Source: Prevotellaceae bacterium | GTDB lineage: Bacteria > Bacteroidota > Bacteroidia > Bacteroidales > Bacteroidaceae | Assembly: GCA_031262995.1 (NCBI GenBank) | Contig: JAISGR010000049.1 | Coordinates: 1 to 37,487, forward strand | DNA: 37,487 nucleotides | Direction of reading: 5' to 3' | Shown: positions 15,576 to 25,211 of the stretch, piece after piece | Layout: every line of letters starts with the position of its first letter | How positions within the stretch are numbered: the first letter of the stretch is position 1 | Notes under the pieces: generated by a model | What the model saw: only the letters and a program-made list of their open reading frames with translations | What the model was told of the DNA's origin: nothing | Databases searched by the model: none | Program-made: the position numbers and the translations under genes

Positions 15576-18014
15576 CTATTTCGGGAGAGAATGCTTGCTC
15601 CGCTCCTTTCTGAACCTGGATTTCTTGGTTGTCTCTACATCGTCTCCATAGCCATAGCCCTTGTCGTTCTGCCCATAGCCGTAACCGTAGCCATAACCAT
15701 ATCCGTAGCCGTATTGGCTGTTGCCGCCGTAGCCGTAACGTTTCTCTGCCAGGTTACCGCCGTTGATAACCAGCGAAACGTCGTTCAGTTGACCGGACTG
15801 CCGCAGACCGGCGATGCCGGACAGCGAAGCCTTCAGCGTGTAGTTGATGCGCGCCACATAGAGCGTGAAGTCGGTAACCTTGCTCAGCGCCAACGTATCG
15901 CTGACGATGCCCACCGGCGCCGAGTCGACAATGATATAGTCGTATTTCTCGCGGAAGTAGGCGAAAGCCTCCTGCAGCTTGGGACGTTCGAGCAACTCTG
16001 CCGGATTGGGCGGTACCGGTCCGGCAGGCACCACATCCAGGAACTCGTTCACGCCGGTCTTGAAGATAACGCTCTCCAACGCCGCATCGCCAGCCAGGTA
16101 GTTGGTAAATCCCTGGCGTGTTTTGAGGCCGAAATGCTCAGCCAGTCGCGGGCGGCGGATATCCAGACCGACAACCAGCACTTTGGAATCGAGGAACGAC
16201 AGGGTGGTTGCCAGGTTGACGCTGATGAAGCTCTTGCCTTCACCCGAGGAAGTGGATGTGAGCAGGATGCTCTTCTTTTTTCCGTCTTCGGTGAGGAAGC
16301 GCAGGTTGGAACGCATGCGCCGGAACGACTCTTCTATCAATCCGTTGTATCCTTCGCGCACACCCATTCCGTTCTGTGTGATGGGGATGATGCCGATGAC
16401 GGGGATATTGGTCTTTTCGAATTCCTCCAATGAGACGATGTGCTTCTGGAAGACATTGCCGAAGAGGATGAAAGCGCCGGTGAGAATCCACACCAGCAAC
16501 AAGCTTCCTGCCATGATTAACATGCGGCGCGGGGCGATGGGGCGGTCGGCTGTGAGCGGGGCATCGATGACACGTGCCTTGTCCATGGTGGCTGCCAGTG
16601 AGATGGCTGCCTGTTCGCGTTTCTCGAGCAGCATCAGGTAAAGACTGGCTTTGATCTGTTGCTGGCGGTCGATATTGTTAAACTCACGCTCCTGCGTGGG
16701 CAGGTTGCCGATGCGGTTGGTGAAATAGCTTGTCTTCTTCTGAATGTCGGCGCGGGAGATGCTCAATCCGTCGCGTACACCGTCGACCGAACTGATTACG
16801 TTTCTGCGGAGCGCCGATATTTTGATGTCCATATTGACGATGGCAGGGTTGTCTGCTTTCATGGAGTTCATCAGTCGTTCGCGTTCCAGAATCAGCTTGT
16901 TGTATTCGCCTATCAAATCCGACAGTTCGGCGTCTGCCACGCCGGTATTGACGGGAATCAGCGAGAAGTGATTCTTGTCCTCCAACAGATACTCGTGAAT
17001 GTAGTTGGTCATATTCAGCTGCGTCTCCACTTCCAGGAGCTTCTTTTCGTATTCGCTCTTGGTGGTCATGTCGAGGGTCATGTCGGCTTTCAGGTCGCTC
17101 AGGTTCTCGCGTTGTTTGTACTGTTCGATGTGTTTCTCCACAAATCCCAGTTCGCTGCTGATGCTGTCCAACCGTTCTTCGAGGAAGGAGAGCGTATTGG
17201 CAGAGACCCTGTTCTTATCGTCCATGGCTTCGCGGTTGTACACCTCGATGATTTTAGCCAGAAAGTCGCGTGCCCGCTCCATGTCCGTATCCTCAAAGGT
17301 AAGGTTGATGATGGATGTCTTCTTCGAGGTGGTGGCTACCGTCAGGTTCTCGGCATAATACTTGGCAGCATCGGTCGGACGGACGATGGTGATTCTGATG
17401 TTACGCTCGAATGTGGCTTCGGGAAGCAGCAGCAATGTGCACCAGCCTGCCGGTGTCTTAAAGAAAGCGGGAAATTCGGAGAACTCGGTAGTCATCTCCA
17501 TATCCTCCTGTTTGCTTTCCACCTTGTATCGTTCGCCGTCCTTGCTGACAACCAGCTCCAGCGGATTGCTCAGGGTGTCCATCGACTCCGGGTTCAGCTC
17601 GGCTTTAATGGGGGCAACAGCGATGTCTTTGTAGAACAATCCGTTCTTCTCCTCGTACATGGTGTGCAGATTCAGGTCGTTCACCACGCCCAGCAACACC
17701 GAACGCGAACGGAGGATTTCTATTTCGTCTTCGATGCGCGCATCCGACGGCAACAGGCTGGACGAACCCAGCGAAGAGAAGAGGTCGTCCAAGTTCTTGC
17801 TACTACCCTCTTCCGTATCTTTCACCACGATAGAGGCAGTAGCCTGATAGATGGGTGTCGCCATGCGCACATACAGATATGCACATACCACGGCAATCAA
17901 TCCCGTGATGAGAAACCATTTCCAGTGGGCTAATAACTTGTATAGGACTTCAATCAAATCAATCGATTCCTGTTCTTGAACGTTGTCCGTGATTTGCTGC
18001 TGTTGCTGCTCCAT
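15576..18014 (-). CDS. Wzc-like polysaccharide co-polymerase / bacterial tyrosine kinase
   Basis: N-terminal Wzz-type IDLIEVLYKLLAHWKWFLITGLIAVV; SILLTSTSSGEGKSFISVNLA Walker A, VLVVGLDIRRPRL, DYIIVDSAPVGIV; Tyr-Gly-rich C-terminus. Confidence 0.93.
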   Translation of the reverse strand: MEQQQQQITDNVQEQESIDLIEVLYKLLAHWKWFLITGLIAVVCAYLYVRMATPIYQATASIVVKDTEEGSSKNLDDLFSSLGSSSLLPSDARIEDEIEILRSRSVLLGVVNDLNLHTMYEEKNGLFYKDIAVAPIKAELNPESMDTLSNPLELVVSKDGERYKVESKQEDMEMTTEFSEFPAFFKTPAGWCTLLLLPEATFERNIRITIVRPTDAAKYYAENLTVATTSKKTSIINLTFEDTDMERARDFLAKIIEVYNREAMDDKNRVSANTLSFLEERLDSISSELGFVEKHIEQYKQRENLSDLKADMTLDMTTKSEYEKKLLEVETQLNMTNYIHEYLLEDKNHFSLIPVNTGVADAELSDLIGEYNKLILERERLMNSMKADNPAIVNMDIKISALRRNVISSVDGVRDGLSISRADIQKKTSYFTNRIGNLPTQEREFNNIDRQQQIKASLYLMLLEKREQAAISLAATMDKARVIDAPLTADRPIAPRRMLIMAGSLLLVWILTGAFILFGNVFQKHIVSLEEFEKTNIPVIGIIPITQNGMGVREGYNGLIEESFRRMRSNLRFLTEDGKKKSILLTSTSSGEGKSFISVNLATTLSFLDSKVLVVGLDIRRPRLAEHFGLKTRQGFTNYLAGDAALESVIFKTGVNEFLDVVPAGPVPPNPAELLERPKLQEAFAYFREKYDYIIVDSAPVGIVSDTLALSKVTDFTLYVARINYTLKASLSGIAGLRQSGQLNDVSLVINGGNLAEKRYGYGGNSQYGYGYGYGYGYGYGQNDKGYGYGDDVETTKKSRFRKERSKHSLPK
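15640..15745 (-). repeat. Degenerate hexanucleotide (Tyr-Gly codon) repeat inside the wzc-like gene
   Basis: Encodes YGYGGNSQYGYGYGYGYGYGYGQNDKGYGYG. Confidence 0.85.
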
Positions 18015-18054
18015 GCTGTTTGACGCTTTATTGTAATTGGGGTATGTAAAATCG

Positions 18055-18855
18055 TTAGTTCTTTATGATGTTGACCATCAAGCTGGCTATCGAAATGAGG
18101 ATAGAGGTAATCGAAACCATGAGTGTGGTAGCCGAGCCGATATCCGAGCTTTGCCGGCGTGCCCTATTGGGTTCAACGTACACCACATCGTTCTGGTGCA
18201 GATAGAAGTCGGGCGAATGGATGATGTTTTTGTCGTTCAGGTTCATGGTGATGATTTGTTGCGAGCCGTCGTTCAGTCGACGGATGATGCGCACATTGTC
18301 GCGGCGTCCGTAGATGGTGAGGTCGCCTGCCATGGCAAGGGCTTCGAACAGCCCGATGCGTTCATTGCTGATCGTGTACGAGTTGGGGCGGGCTACTTCG
18401 CCAATGACGGAGACTTTGTAGTTTACCAGACGCACGGTCACGATGGGCGCTTCTTTCAGGTAGCGGTGCAGTCGTTCGACGATCATGGCAGAGATTTGGG
18501 AGGTTGTCATGCCGCCTACTTTCAGCTTGCCGAGCACGGGGAAGCTGATGTTGCCTTCATCATCCACCAGATAATTCTGCAATATGGGTTGTGTGTAAAT
18601 GCTTCCGCCCTGATCCAGGGTGGTTTGTGCAGTGGGAATAATCAGATTGAAGGGAACGGCAGCTTCGGGATCGTCGGTGCTCACCGAGATTGTCAGCAAA
18701 TCTTTAGGTACGATGTGTGCTTCGTAGGCAGTGGCAAATTCGGGTACCTCGGTACCTAAATCCTGTAAATAAACCACACGCTTACTTGATTCGCAAGAAC
18801 TGAGTATTATGCAGGACAACGCAATCACGCCCGCAGCTTTAGCTATTCTGCTCAT
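18055..18855 (-). CDS. Wza-like polysaccharide export lipoprotein
   Basis: Lipobox SCIILSSC; VYLQDLGTEVPEFA, ISFPVLGKLKVGGMT, VSVIGEVARPNSYTI, HQNDVVYVEPN. Confidence 0.92.
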   Translation of the reverse strand: MSRIAKAAGVIALSCIILSSCESSKRVVYLQDLGTEVPEFATAYEAHIVPKDLLTISVSTDDPEAAVPFNLIIPTAQTTLDQGGSIYTQPILQNYLVDDEGNISFPVLGKLKVGGMTTSQISAMIVERLHRYLKEAPIVTVRLVNYKVSVIGEVARPNSYTISNERIGLFEALAMAGDLTIYGRRDNVRIIRRLNDGSQQIITMNLNDKNIIHSPDFYLHQNDVVYVEPNRARRQSSDIGSATTLMVSITSILISIASLMVNIIKN

Positions 18856-19026
18856 TTTAATATAGTTATCTTAATATCTAAGTGAAATGCAATAATTGGG
18901 CGCAAAGCTAACGAAATTTTCCATTGCAGGGACAACTATTTCAAAAAAACTACTAAAAGGAGATTCTTTTTTCTTACTCCGGTTCCACGTTTCGTGCATT
19001 CAGCCTGCACTTTCGACCCTTTTGCG

Positions 19027-20460
19027 TCAACGGGCTATCTCTTCGCATACACTATCCTGAAAGCGGCGGGCAGCGGTAGCCGAGAGCTGGTTTTGGTTCA
19101 TGACGGCAAAGGCGATCTCGTGTCCGTTGGCAGCTTGCAGATAGCCTGCCAGGCAGCAGATACCGGTGACGGTACCGGTTTTGGCATGTACATTCCGGTA
19201 CAGCGGAGCGTTTTTCATGCGGTATTTCAAAGAGCCGTCGATGCCGCTTACCGGCAGCGATTTGTACAGCTTCCGGAAAACATCTGTTTGTGAATATGCC
19301 AGTCGGAGGAAGCTGACCAGCAGGTCGGGTGTGATGTAGTTGTATTGCGACAGTCCGCAACCGTCGGCAAGCCGGTAGTGTTTGGGATTGTCGCCCAGCT
19401 GTGTGATCAGGGTGCGGATGGCGTCCAATCCGGCTTCGGCGGTGATGTGCTTTTTGCCGGTGACCTGTGCACCCAATCGGCAGAGCATGGCTTCGGCATT
19501 CAGGTTATCGCTCTCTTTCATCATCCGATCGAGCACGTCCTGCATCGGTGTCTCGTAACGAACGACAAGCGTAGAGAGCGTATCGGCGGGCAGCGTACCG
19601 AATCCGTAGTGCATCTGCCCGTTGTTGATGCCGTTGTCGATGCCTTTGGCGCGCAACCGCTCGAGGAACGTGTGCATAAAGAAATGTTGTGAGGAATAGA
19701 TGTTGACGCTACCCGTCAGTTTCCTGTCCACATTGCCGCTCACGAGGAGGCTGTTGCCGTGCTGCAACCAGTTGCGCGACACGCGGAAACGTCCTGCCGC
19801 AGGGGTGCGGCTCTTTGTCTCGTTCGTCACCGTGTAGTAGGTCGATGCCGGCACAAGCCCGACGGTTGCCGCACTGTCCCGACGGGTGGGCACGGCTGTT
19901 ACGTCGACCTTTCCCTTGTTGAGCATCAACGGCGACAGGTAAGGCTGGAAGGCGGCGGGTGTATCGTCCCACATCCAGCCGCTGCCCCAGTAGAGAGAAT
20001 CCTTCATGGAGACATCGCCCTTCACCTGTCCGGTAATGACCGAGAAGGGCAGGCGGGCTACCGCGTCGACGAGCGAATCGAGCGCTGCATCGCCGAACTC
20101 GGGATCGAACCCGCCCACCACGTACAGGTCGCCGTGCAAGGTATCGCGGGCGATTGTGCCGTGGTACCACACTTCGGTGCGAAACGGTTCGTCGGCTGCC
20201 GGCTGCACCAGCGAAGTGATGGCTGTGAGCAGCTTCATGGTCGAGGCGGGGCGGGAGAGCTTGTCGCCGCCATATATATATAATGGTGTATTGGCAGTAA
20301 GGTCGTACACGGAGATGCCCACACTGCCGCCCGGCGGAAGGCTGCGTTTGATCAGCGTGTCCAGCCGGGCAGACAGGGAGGTTGTGTCGTTCGCAACGTC
20401 TTGCCCTGCCGCCGTGAGCGACAGGAGCAGCAAGCACCACATCCAGCTCAATCTCTTCAT
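19027..20460 (-). CDS. dacB: D-alanyl-D-alanine carboxypeptidase/endopeptidase (PBP4 family)
   Basis: SRPASTMKLLTAI (SxxK), KESDNLNAE (SxN), HAKTGTVTGICCLAGY (KTG). Confidence 0.9.
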   Translation of the reverse strand: MKRLSWMWCLLLLSLTAAGQDVANDTTSLSARLDTLIKRSLPPGGSVGISVYDLTANTPLYIYGGDKLSRPASTMKLLTAITSLVQPAADEPFRTEVWYHGTIARDTLHGDLYVVGGFDPEFGDAALDSLVDAVARLPFSVITGQVKGDVSMKDSLYWGSGWMWDDTPAAFQPYLSPLMLNKGKVDVTAVPTRRDSAATVGLVPASTYYTVTNETKSRTPAAGRFRVSRNWLQHGNSLLVSGNVDRKLTGSVNIYSSQHFFMHTFLERLRAKGIDNGINNGQMHYGFGTLPADTLSTLVVRYETPMQDVLDRMMKESDNLNAEAMLCRLGAQVTGKKHITAEAGLDAIRTLITQLGDNPKHYRLADGCGLSQYNYITPDLLVSFLRLAYSQTDVFRKLYKSLPVSGIDGSLKYRMKNAPLYRNVHAKTGTVTGICCLAGYLQAANGHEIAFAVMNQNQLSATAARRFQDSVCEEIAR

Positions 20461-20469
20461 CCCGACAGG

Positions 20470-21813
20470 CTAAATGGTTTCTTTGAATATCTCGCACACG
20501 GTGGGATGGGGGAAGATCATCTTCTTCCAGTCGGATGCCTTCAGGCGCAACTCGACAGCCATGCCTGCCAGCGTGATGATCTCCGAAGCGGGATTGCCCA
20601 GCAGATGTGCCCCCAGCAGCGTATCGTCGGCAGCCAGCAGCAGTTTGCATACGCCGTTGACCCCTTCGTTTTCGGCGACAAACCTGCCCGAATAGCTCAT
20701 CGGCAATTGCCGGATGCGGTATTCGATGCCTTGGCGTTGCAGGCTCTCTTCCGTCTCGCCCACGCCGGCAATCTCCGGATTGGTGTAGACCACGCCGGGG
20801 ACGGCACGGTAGCTCATCACGTCGTCGATGCCCAGTATGTGATGCACTGCCACCTCGGCTTCGCGCACGGCGGTGTGTGCCAGCAGGGAGTATCCGGTCA
20901 GGTCGCCGCAAGCGTACACACCCGGCAGAGAGGTTTGCATGTGGCAGTCCACCGCGATGTTGCCCCGCTCGGTCTTCTTCAGGTCAAGATGCTCCAATCC
21001 GAATCCCTGCGTCACCGGACGGCGCCCTACGCTCATCAGCAGCTTCTCGGCAACCACCGAACCGGCGCCTTCGGCTTGCTCGTAGCTCACCCTCGCCTTG
21101 CCTTCCTCCGGCGATAGCGCCGTGACCTTGGCGCCGAGCAGGAAGTCGATGCCGCGTTTGGTATATTCGGCGCGCAGCAGGGCGGAGAGTTCCCTGTCCA
21201 TGCCGCCCAGAATCTCGTCCATCATCTCGATGACGGTGACTTTCGTTCCCAGGCTGTTGAAGAACGAGGCAAACTCCATCCCGATAACCCCGCCGCCGAT
21301 AATCGCCAACGAAGCGGGCAGCTCCTTGTTGTCGAGCGCGTTGCGGTGCGTCCAGTAGGGCACTTGGTCGATGCCCGCAATCGGAGGGACGAAGGTGTCG
21401 GAACCGGTGCAGAGTATCAGGTGCTCGCAGGTATAGGTCTGACCGGCGCACTGCACGTGGTTCTTGTCGGACACCACCGCTTCGCCCTGCACGATGGTTA
21501 CCCCATGGGCAGTGAGTCTGTTCTTGATCCCCAGCACCAGCTTCCGCACCACCTTTTGTTTGCGGGCAATGATTTTGGGCAGGTCGAACGATACCTCCGC
21601 GGCGCCGACGGCATATTTTGCCGCGTGTCGGGCGCTGTCGTATATCTTGGCAGCGTAAAGCAATGTTTTGGTTGGGATGCACCCTTCGTTCAGGCAGACT
21701 CCCCCTACGTGCTGTTTCTCGAACAGCACAACGCTCAGTCCGGCTTTGCCGGCTGCTTCGGCAGCGGTATATCCTGCGGGACCGCCGCCAATAATGGCAA
21801 TTTGACAGTTCAT
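20470..21813 (-). CDS. lpdA: Dihydrolipoyl dehydrogenase
   Basis: IIGGGPAGYTAAEAAGKAGLSVVLFEK, GGVCLNEGCIPTKTLL redox motif, VYACGDLTG, HPTVCEIFKE. Confidence 0.93.
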   Translation of the reverse strand: MNCQIAIIGGGPAGYTAAEAAGKAGLSVVLFEKQHVGGVCLNEGCIPTKTLLYAAKIYDSARHAAKYAVGAAEVSFDLPKIIARKQKVVRKLVLGIKNRLTAHGVTIVQGEAVVSDKNHVQCAGQTYTCEHLILCTGSDTFVPPIAGIDQVPYWTHRNALDNKELPASLAIIGGGVIGMEFASFFNSLGTKVTVIEMMDEILGGMDRELSALLRAEYTKRGIDFLLGAKVTALSPEEGKARVSYEQAEGAGSVVAEKLLMSVGRRPVTQGFGLEHLDLKKTERGNIAVDCHMQTSLPGVYACGDLTGYSLLAHTAVREAEVAVHHILGIDDVMSYRAVPGVVYTNPEIAGVGETEESLQRQGIEYRIRQLPMSYSGRFVAENEGVNGVCKLLLAADDTLLGAHLLGNPASEIITLAGMAVELRLKASDWKKMIFPHPTVCEIFKETI

Positions 21814-21850
21814 ATAATATGCGATAAAAAGTATATTAAAGATGTGTTTT

Positions 21851-22010
21851 AGACTACGACCCTAGTCCACCTCTGGACTACGACCTAGTCCACCTCTGGA
21901 CTACGACCTAGTCCACCTCTGGACTACGACCTAGTCTACCTCTGGACTACGACCCTAGTCTACCTCTGGACTACGACCCTAGTCCAGAGGTAGACTAGGG
22001 TCGTAGTCTG
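21851..22010. repeat. Array D: about 6 direct 23/24-bp dyad units (GGACTA-CGACC-TAGTCC) ending in an inverted unit
   Basis: Units at 21851, 21875, 21898, 21921, 21944, 21968; the last runs into a reverse-complement unit. 29-bp perfect arms 21945-21973 and 21980-22008 around loop cgaccc. Confidence 0.97.
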
Positions 22011-22036
22011 TGCGGAGGCTGGAGCCGGCTGTTTTT

Positions 22037-24028
22037 TCAGAGCGGTACATACTCCACGAATGCCTCCATGGCTTCATAGGATGCCATGCCGAGCTTGTCG
22101 TAAAGTTCGGCAGTGCCGCGGTTGCGGTCTTCGCTGCGTTGCCAGAACAGTCGTTCGTCGTTGCCGAGGAAGGGTGCGCTCTCCATTTGCGACTGGTGCT
22201 TGAGGATGGCATTGCGTTTGGCGCGCAACTCTTCGGGACTGATGGGTACCACCATCTCGATGTTCTCTATCTCCCACTCTGCCCAGGCGCCCCGGTACAT
22301 CCAGATGCGGCACTCCTTGAGCCACTTGGCGCCCTCTTCCTTCTCCATGTCGATGGCGGCAAAGACGGCATCGGTGCAGACGCGGTGTGTGCCGTGGGGG
22401 TCTGCCAGGTCGCCGGCAACGAATACCTGATGCGGTTTGATTTCGCGCAGGAGGTTGCGCACAATCTCCACGTCGGCTTCGCTCAGCGGGTTCTTCTGTA
22501 TCTTCCCCGTTTCGTAGAACGGCAGGTCGAGGAAGTGGCAGCGGCTGAGGGGGATGTTGTTGTACATGCAGGCGGTGCGTGCTTCGCCGCGGCGGATGAG
22601 TCCCTTGAGGGTGAGCACGTCGCGCGTGTCCATGTCGCCGTCTTTCTTCTGGCTGAGGAACTCCCTGACTTCGGCATACTTCTCGCTGATCACCTTGTCT
22701 TCGCTGTTGCTGAAGAGCTGGTTGAATCCGTTGATAAAGTGCAGGAAACGAACCACCTCTTCGTCGCCCACGGCAATGTTGCCCGATGTTTCGTAGGCGA
22801 TGTGCACCTCGTGCTTCTGTTCCACCAGCCGGCGGAGGGTGCCACCCATGGAGATGACATCATCGTCGGGGTGCGGCGAGAAGACAAGCACCCGCTTGGG
22901 ATAGGGCTTGGCGCGTTCGGGGCGGTAGGTGTCGTCGGCATTGGGCTTGCCTCCCGGCCATCCGGTGATGGTGTGTTGCAGGTCGTTGAATATCTTGATG
23001 TTTACATTGTAGGCAGAGCCATACAGGGCAAGCAGCTCGCTGAGACCGTTCTCGTTGTAATCCTTGTTGGTCAGCTTCAGGATGGGCTTGCGGGTGCGCT
23101 GGCACAACCAGACGATGGCGTTGCGGATGAGCTTGTCGTCCCACTCGCACGAGGTCACTAACCAGGGGTAGTGTATGCGTGTCAGGTTGCCCGCAGCCGA
23201 CAGGTCGATCACAACCCGTGCGTGGTTGTGCGTTTGCAGGTAGGAGGCGGGTATGGTGTCGGTCACCGCTCCTTCGACGCACTCCTTAATCATGCCGGCT
23301 TTGTTCTCCCCCCATGCCATGAGGTACACCCTTTTGGCGGAGAGGATGGTGGAGATGCCCATGGTGATGGAGCTGACGGGAGTGCTCTCCATGCTGCCGA
23401 ACATCTTGGATGCCTCGTTGCGCGAAGCGTTGTCGAGCAGAATCAGCCGGGTGGTCGAGTTCAGGCGCGAGCCGGGTTCGTTGAAGCCGATGTTGCCCAC
23501 ACGTCCGATGCCGAGCAGCGCCGCATCCAGTCCGCCGTAGCTCTCGATGCGCTGCTCGTAGAGGCGGCAATATTCGAAGATGGTGTCTTGGGGAATGGTT
23601 CCGTCGGGGGAGAAGATGTTCTGTTTGTCGATATCCACATGGTCGAGAAACATCTCCTTGAGCGAGTTCAGGTTGCTGTTGATGGCATCGGGAGAGAGCG
23701 GATAGTACTCGTAGAGGTTGAAGATGATGACGTTGCGGAAGCTCAGTCCTTCCTGCTTGTGCATCCGGATGAGGGCGGTGAAGAGGTTGCGCGGTGAGTT
23801 GCCGCCGGGGAGCGCCAGGACGAAGAATCTGCCGTCGCGTTGCTTCTCGCGAATCAGTTCGGCTATCTCCTTGGCGATGTGATTGGCTCCCTCTTCGGGG
23901 GTTTCGTAGATGTCGGTCGGAATCTTCTCCAGGCGGGTCAATACCGACCGTTCGAAAGCGTTCTCGGGCTTGTAATAGCGGGGTGATACCCGGTTGAGCG
24001 TGATCTGTGAACTAAGATTGGTCTTCAT
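22037..24028 (-). CDS. NagB-like glucosamine-6-phosphate deaminase domain fused to PIG-L/LmbE-like deacetylase domain
   Basis: N-terminal FFVLALPGGNSPRNLFTALIRMH and GIGRVGNIGFNEPGS; C-terminal KRVLVFSPHPDDDVISMGGTLRRL and GDLADPHGTH. Confidence 0.9.
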   Translation of the reverse strand: MKTNLSSQITLNRVSPRYYKPENAFERSVLTRLEKIPTDIYETPEEGANHIAKEIAELIREKQRDGRFFVLALPGGNSPRNLFTALIRMHKQEGLSFRNVIIFNLYEYYPLSPDAINSNLNSLKEMFLDHVDIDKQNIFSPDGTIPQDTIFEYCRLYEQRIESYGGLDAALLGIGRVGNIGFNEPGSRLNSTTRLILLDNASRNEASKMFGSMESTPVSSITMGISTILSAKRVYLMAWGENKAGMIKECVEGAVTDTIPASYLQTHNHARVVIDLSAAGNLTRIHYPWLVTSCEWDDKLIRNAIVWLCQRTRKPILKLTNKDYNENGLSELLALYGSAYNVNIKIFNDLQHTITGWPGGKPNADDTYRPERAKPYPKRVLVFSPHPDDDVISMGGTLRRLVEQKHEVHIAYETSGNIAVGDEEVVRFLHFINGFNQLFSNSEDKVISEKYAEVREFLSQKKDGDMDTRDVLTLKGLIRRGEARTACMYNNIPLSRCHFLDLPFYETGKIQKNPLSEADVEIVRNLLREIKPHQVFVAGDLADPHGTHRVCTDAVFAAIDMEKEEGAKWLKECRIWMYRGAWAEWEIENIEMVVPISPEELRAKRNAILKHQSQMESAPFLGNDERLFWQRSEDRNRGTAELYDKLGMASYEAMEAFVEYVPL

Positions 24029-24152
24029 AAATGTTGTATTAAGTTGATATTGAAAGCTTCGATGCTCTCAATCAGGCAGCAAAAGTACGGAAAGTCTGTT
24101 TACGAGACACACATCAAGGGTCACATTTTTCCAACTCCGGGCATCCCATGCG

Positions 24153-24545
24153 CTATCTCAGCATCGGCATGATGTACGACCAGTGGGTATGTATGATCTT
24201 CCATTGCCCGTCGTCTTGCCGGACGTACACCTCCGTGCAGTTCCAGCGATAGAAGTCGTCGCGTTCGTGTGCGTGCAGGTTGAACGAGAGCACGGCTGCC
24301 GAATCGTTGATGATTTGGACTTCGGGGTTGAGCATGGCAAATTTGTCGACGTTGATTTGTCCGCGCAGCTTGTCGTAATAAGCCTTGATGGCATCATAGC
24401 CGTCGAGTCTCCGGTCTAACGACGGGTCGAAGTAGGTATAATCTTCGGCATACAGTTCCATATAAGCATCGGGGTTTCCTTCGTTCCATGCTTCCAGGGC
24501 TGCCTTCTCCAAGGCAATGATGTGTTGTTTAATTGTTCGTTCCAT
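24153..24545 (-). CDS. SnoaL/NTF2-like (DUF4440-type) protein
   Basis: ALEAWNEGNPDAYMELYAEDYTYFDP...DDGQWKIIHTHWSYI; start at METLIKE MERTIKQH, N-terminal extension rejected. Confidence 0.75.
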   Translation of the reverse strand: MERTIKQHIIALEKAALEAWNEGNPDAYMELYAEDYTYFDPSLDRRLDGYDAIKAYYDKLRGQINVDKFAMLNPEVQIINDSAAVLSFNLHAHERDDFYRWNCTEVYVRQDDGQWKIIHTHWSYIMPMLR

Positions 24546-24712
24546 TTGATTAATCCGTTTATTTGTAATGCCACAAAGGTAATCTTTATTTCTGATACAA
24601 AACAAAGAATGCGGCATAAGTATAACGCACGTTATTTGGAAGAGACGAATACAACACATCGTTCTCTGCGCGAATCCAACAGGAAGAGTGGGTATAATCG
24701 ATAAGCAATTAC

Positions 24713-24720
24713 TACTTTTG
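24713..24720 (+). promoter_or_regulatory. Putative -7 box TACTTTTG upstream of the peroxiredoxin gene
   Basis: TAnnTTTG match 30 bp before the ATG; no convincing -33. Confidence 0.4.
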
Positions 24721-24749
24721 CCCCCATTATTCATTGAACGAACATTGAT

Positions 24750-25211
24750 ATGGCATTTCAAATCGGAGACAAGATTCCCGAGGTGCTGGGCAAAGACCAG
24801 CACGGGAACGTGATTACGGCAAGCAAGTATGCCGGACGGAAATTGGTTCTTTACTTTTATCCCAAGGACAGCACATCGGGCTGCACAGCCGAGGCGTGCA
24901 GTTTTCGCGACCGTTACGCAGCGTTGCGCAGGGAAGGGTATGAGGTAGTGGGTGTGAGTGTGGACGGAGAGCAGTCGCACCGGAAGTTTATCGAGAAGCA
25001 GCAACTGCCGTTCGACCTGATTGCCGATACCGACAAGACGTTGGTGGAGCAGTTTGGCGTGTGGGGCGAGAAGAGCCTGTACGGACGCAAGTATATGGGC
25101 ACTTTCCGCACCACCTTTATTATTAATGAGCAGGGCGTTATCGAGAAGATATTCTCACCCAAGGAGATAAAGACCGCTACTCATGCCGAACAAGTGATGG
25201 GACATCCGTAA
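24750..25211 (+). CDS. bcp: Thioredoxin-dependent thiol peroxidase (Bcp/PrxQ peroxiredoxin)
   Basis: YFYPKDSTSGCTAEACSFRD, VVGVSVDGEQSHRKF, YMGTFRTTFIINEQG. Confidence 0.93.
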   Translation: MAFQIGDKIPEVLGKDQHGNVITASKYAGRKLVLYFYPKDSTSGCTAEACSFRDRYAALRREGYEVVGVSVDGEQSHRKFIEKQQLPFDLIADTDKTLVEQFGVWGEKSLYGRKYMGTFRTTFIINEQGVIEKIFSPKEIKTATHAEQVMGHP

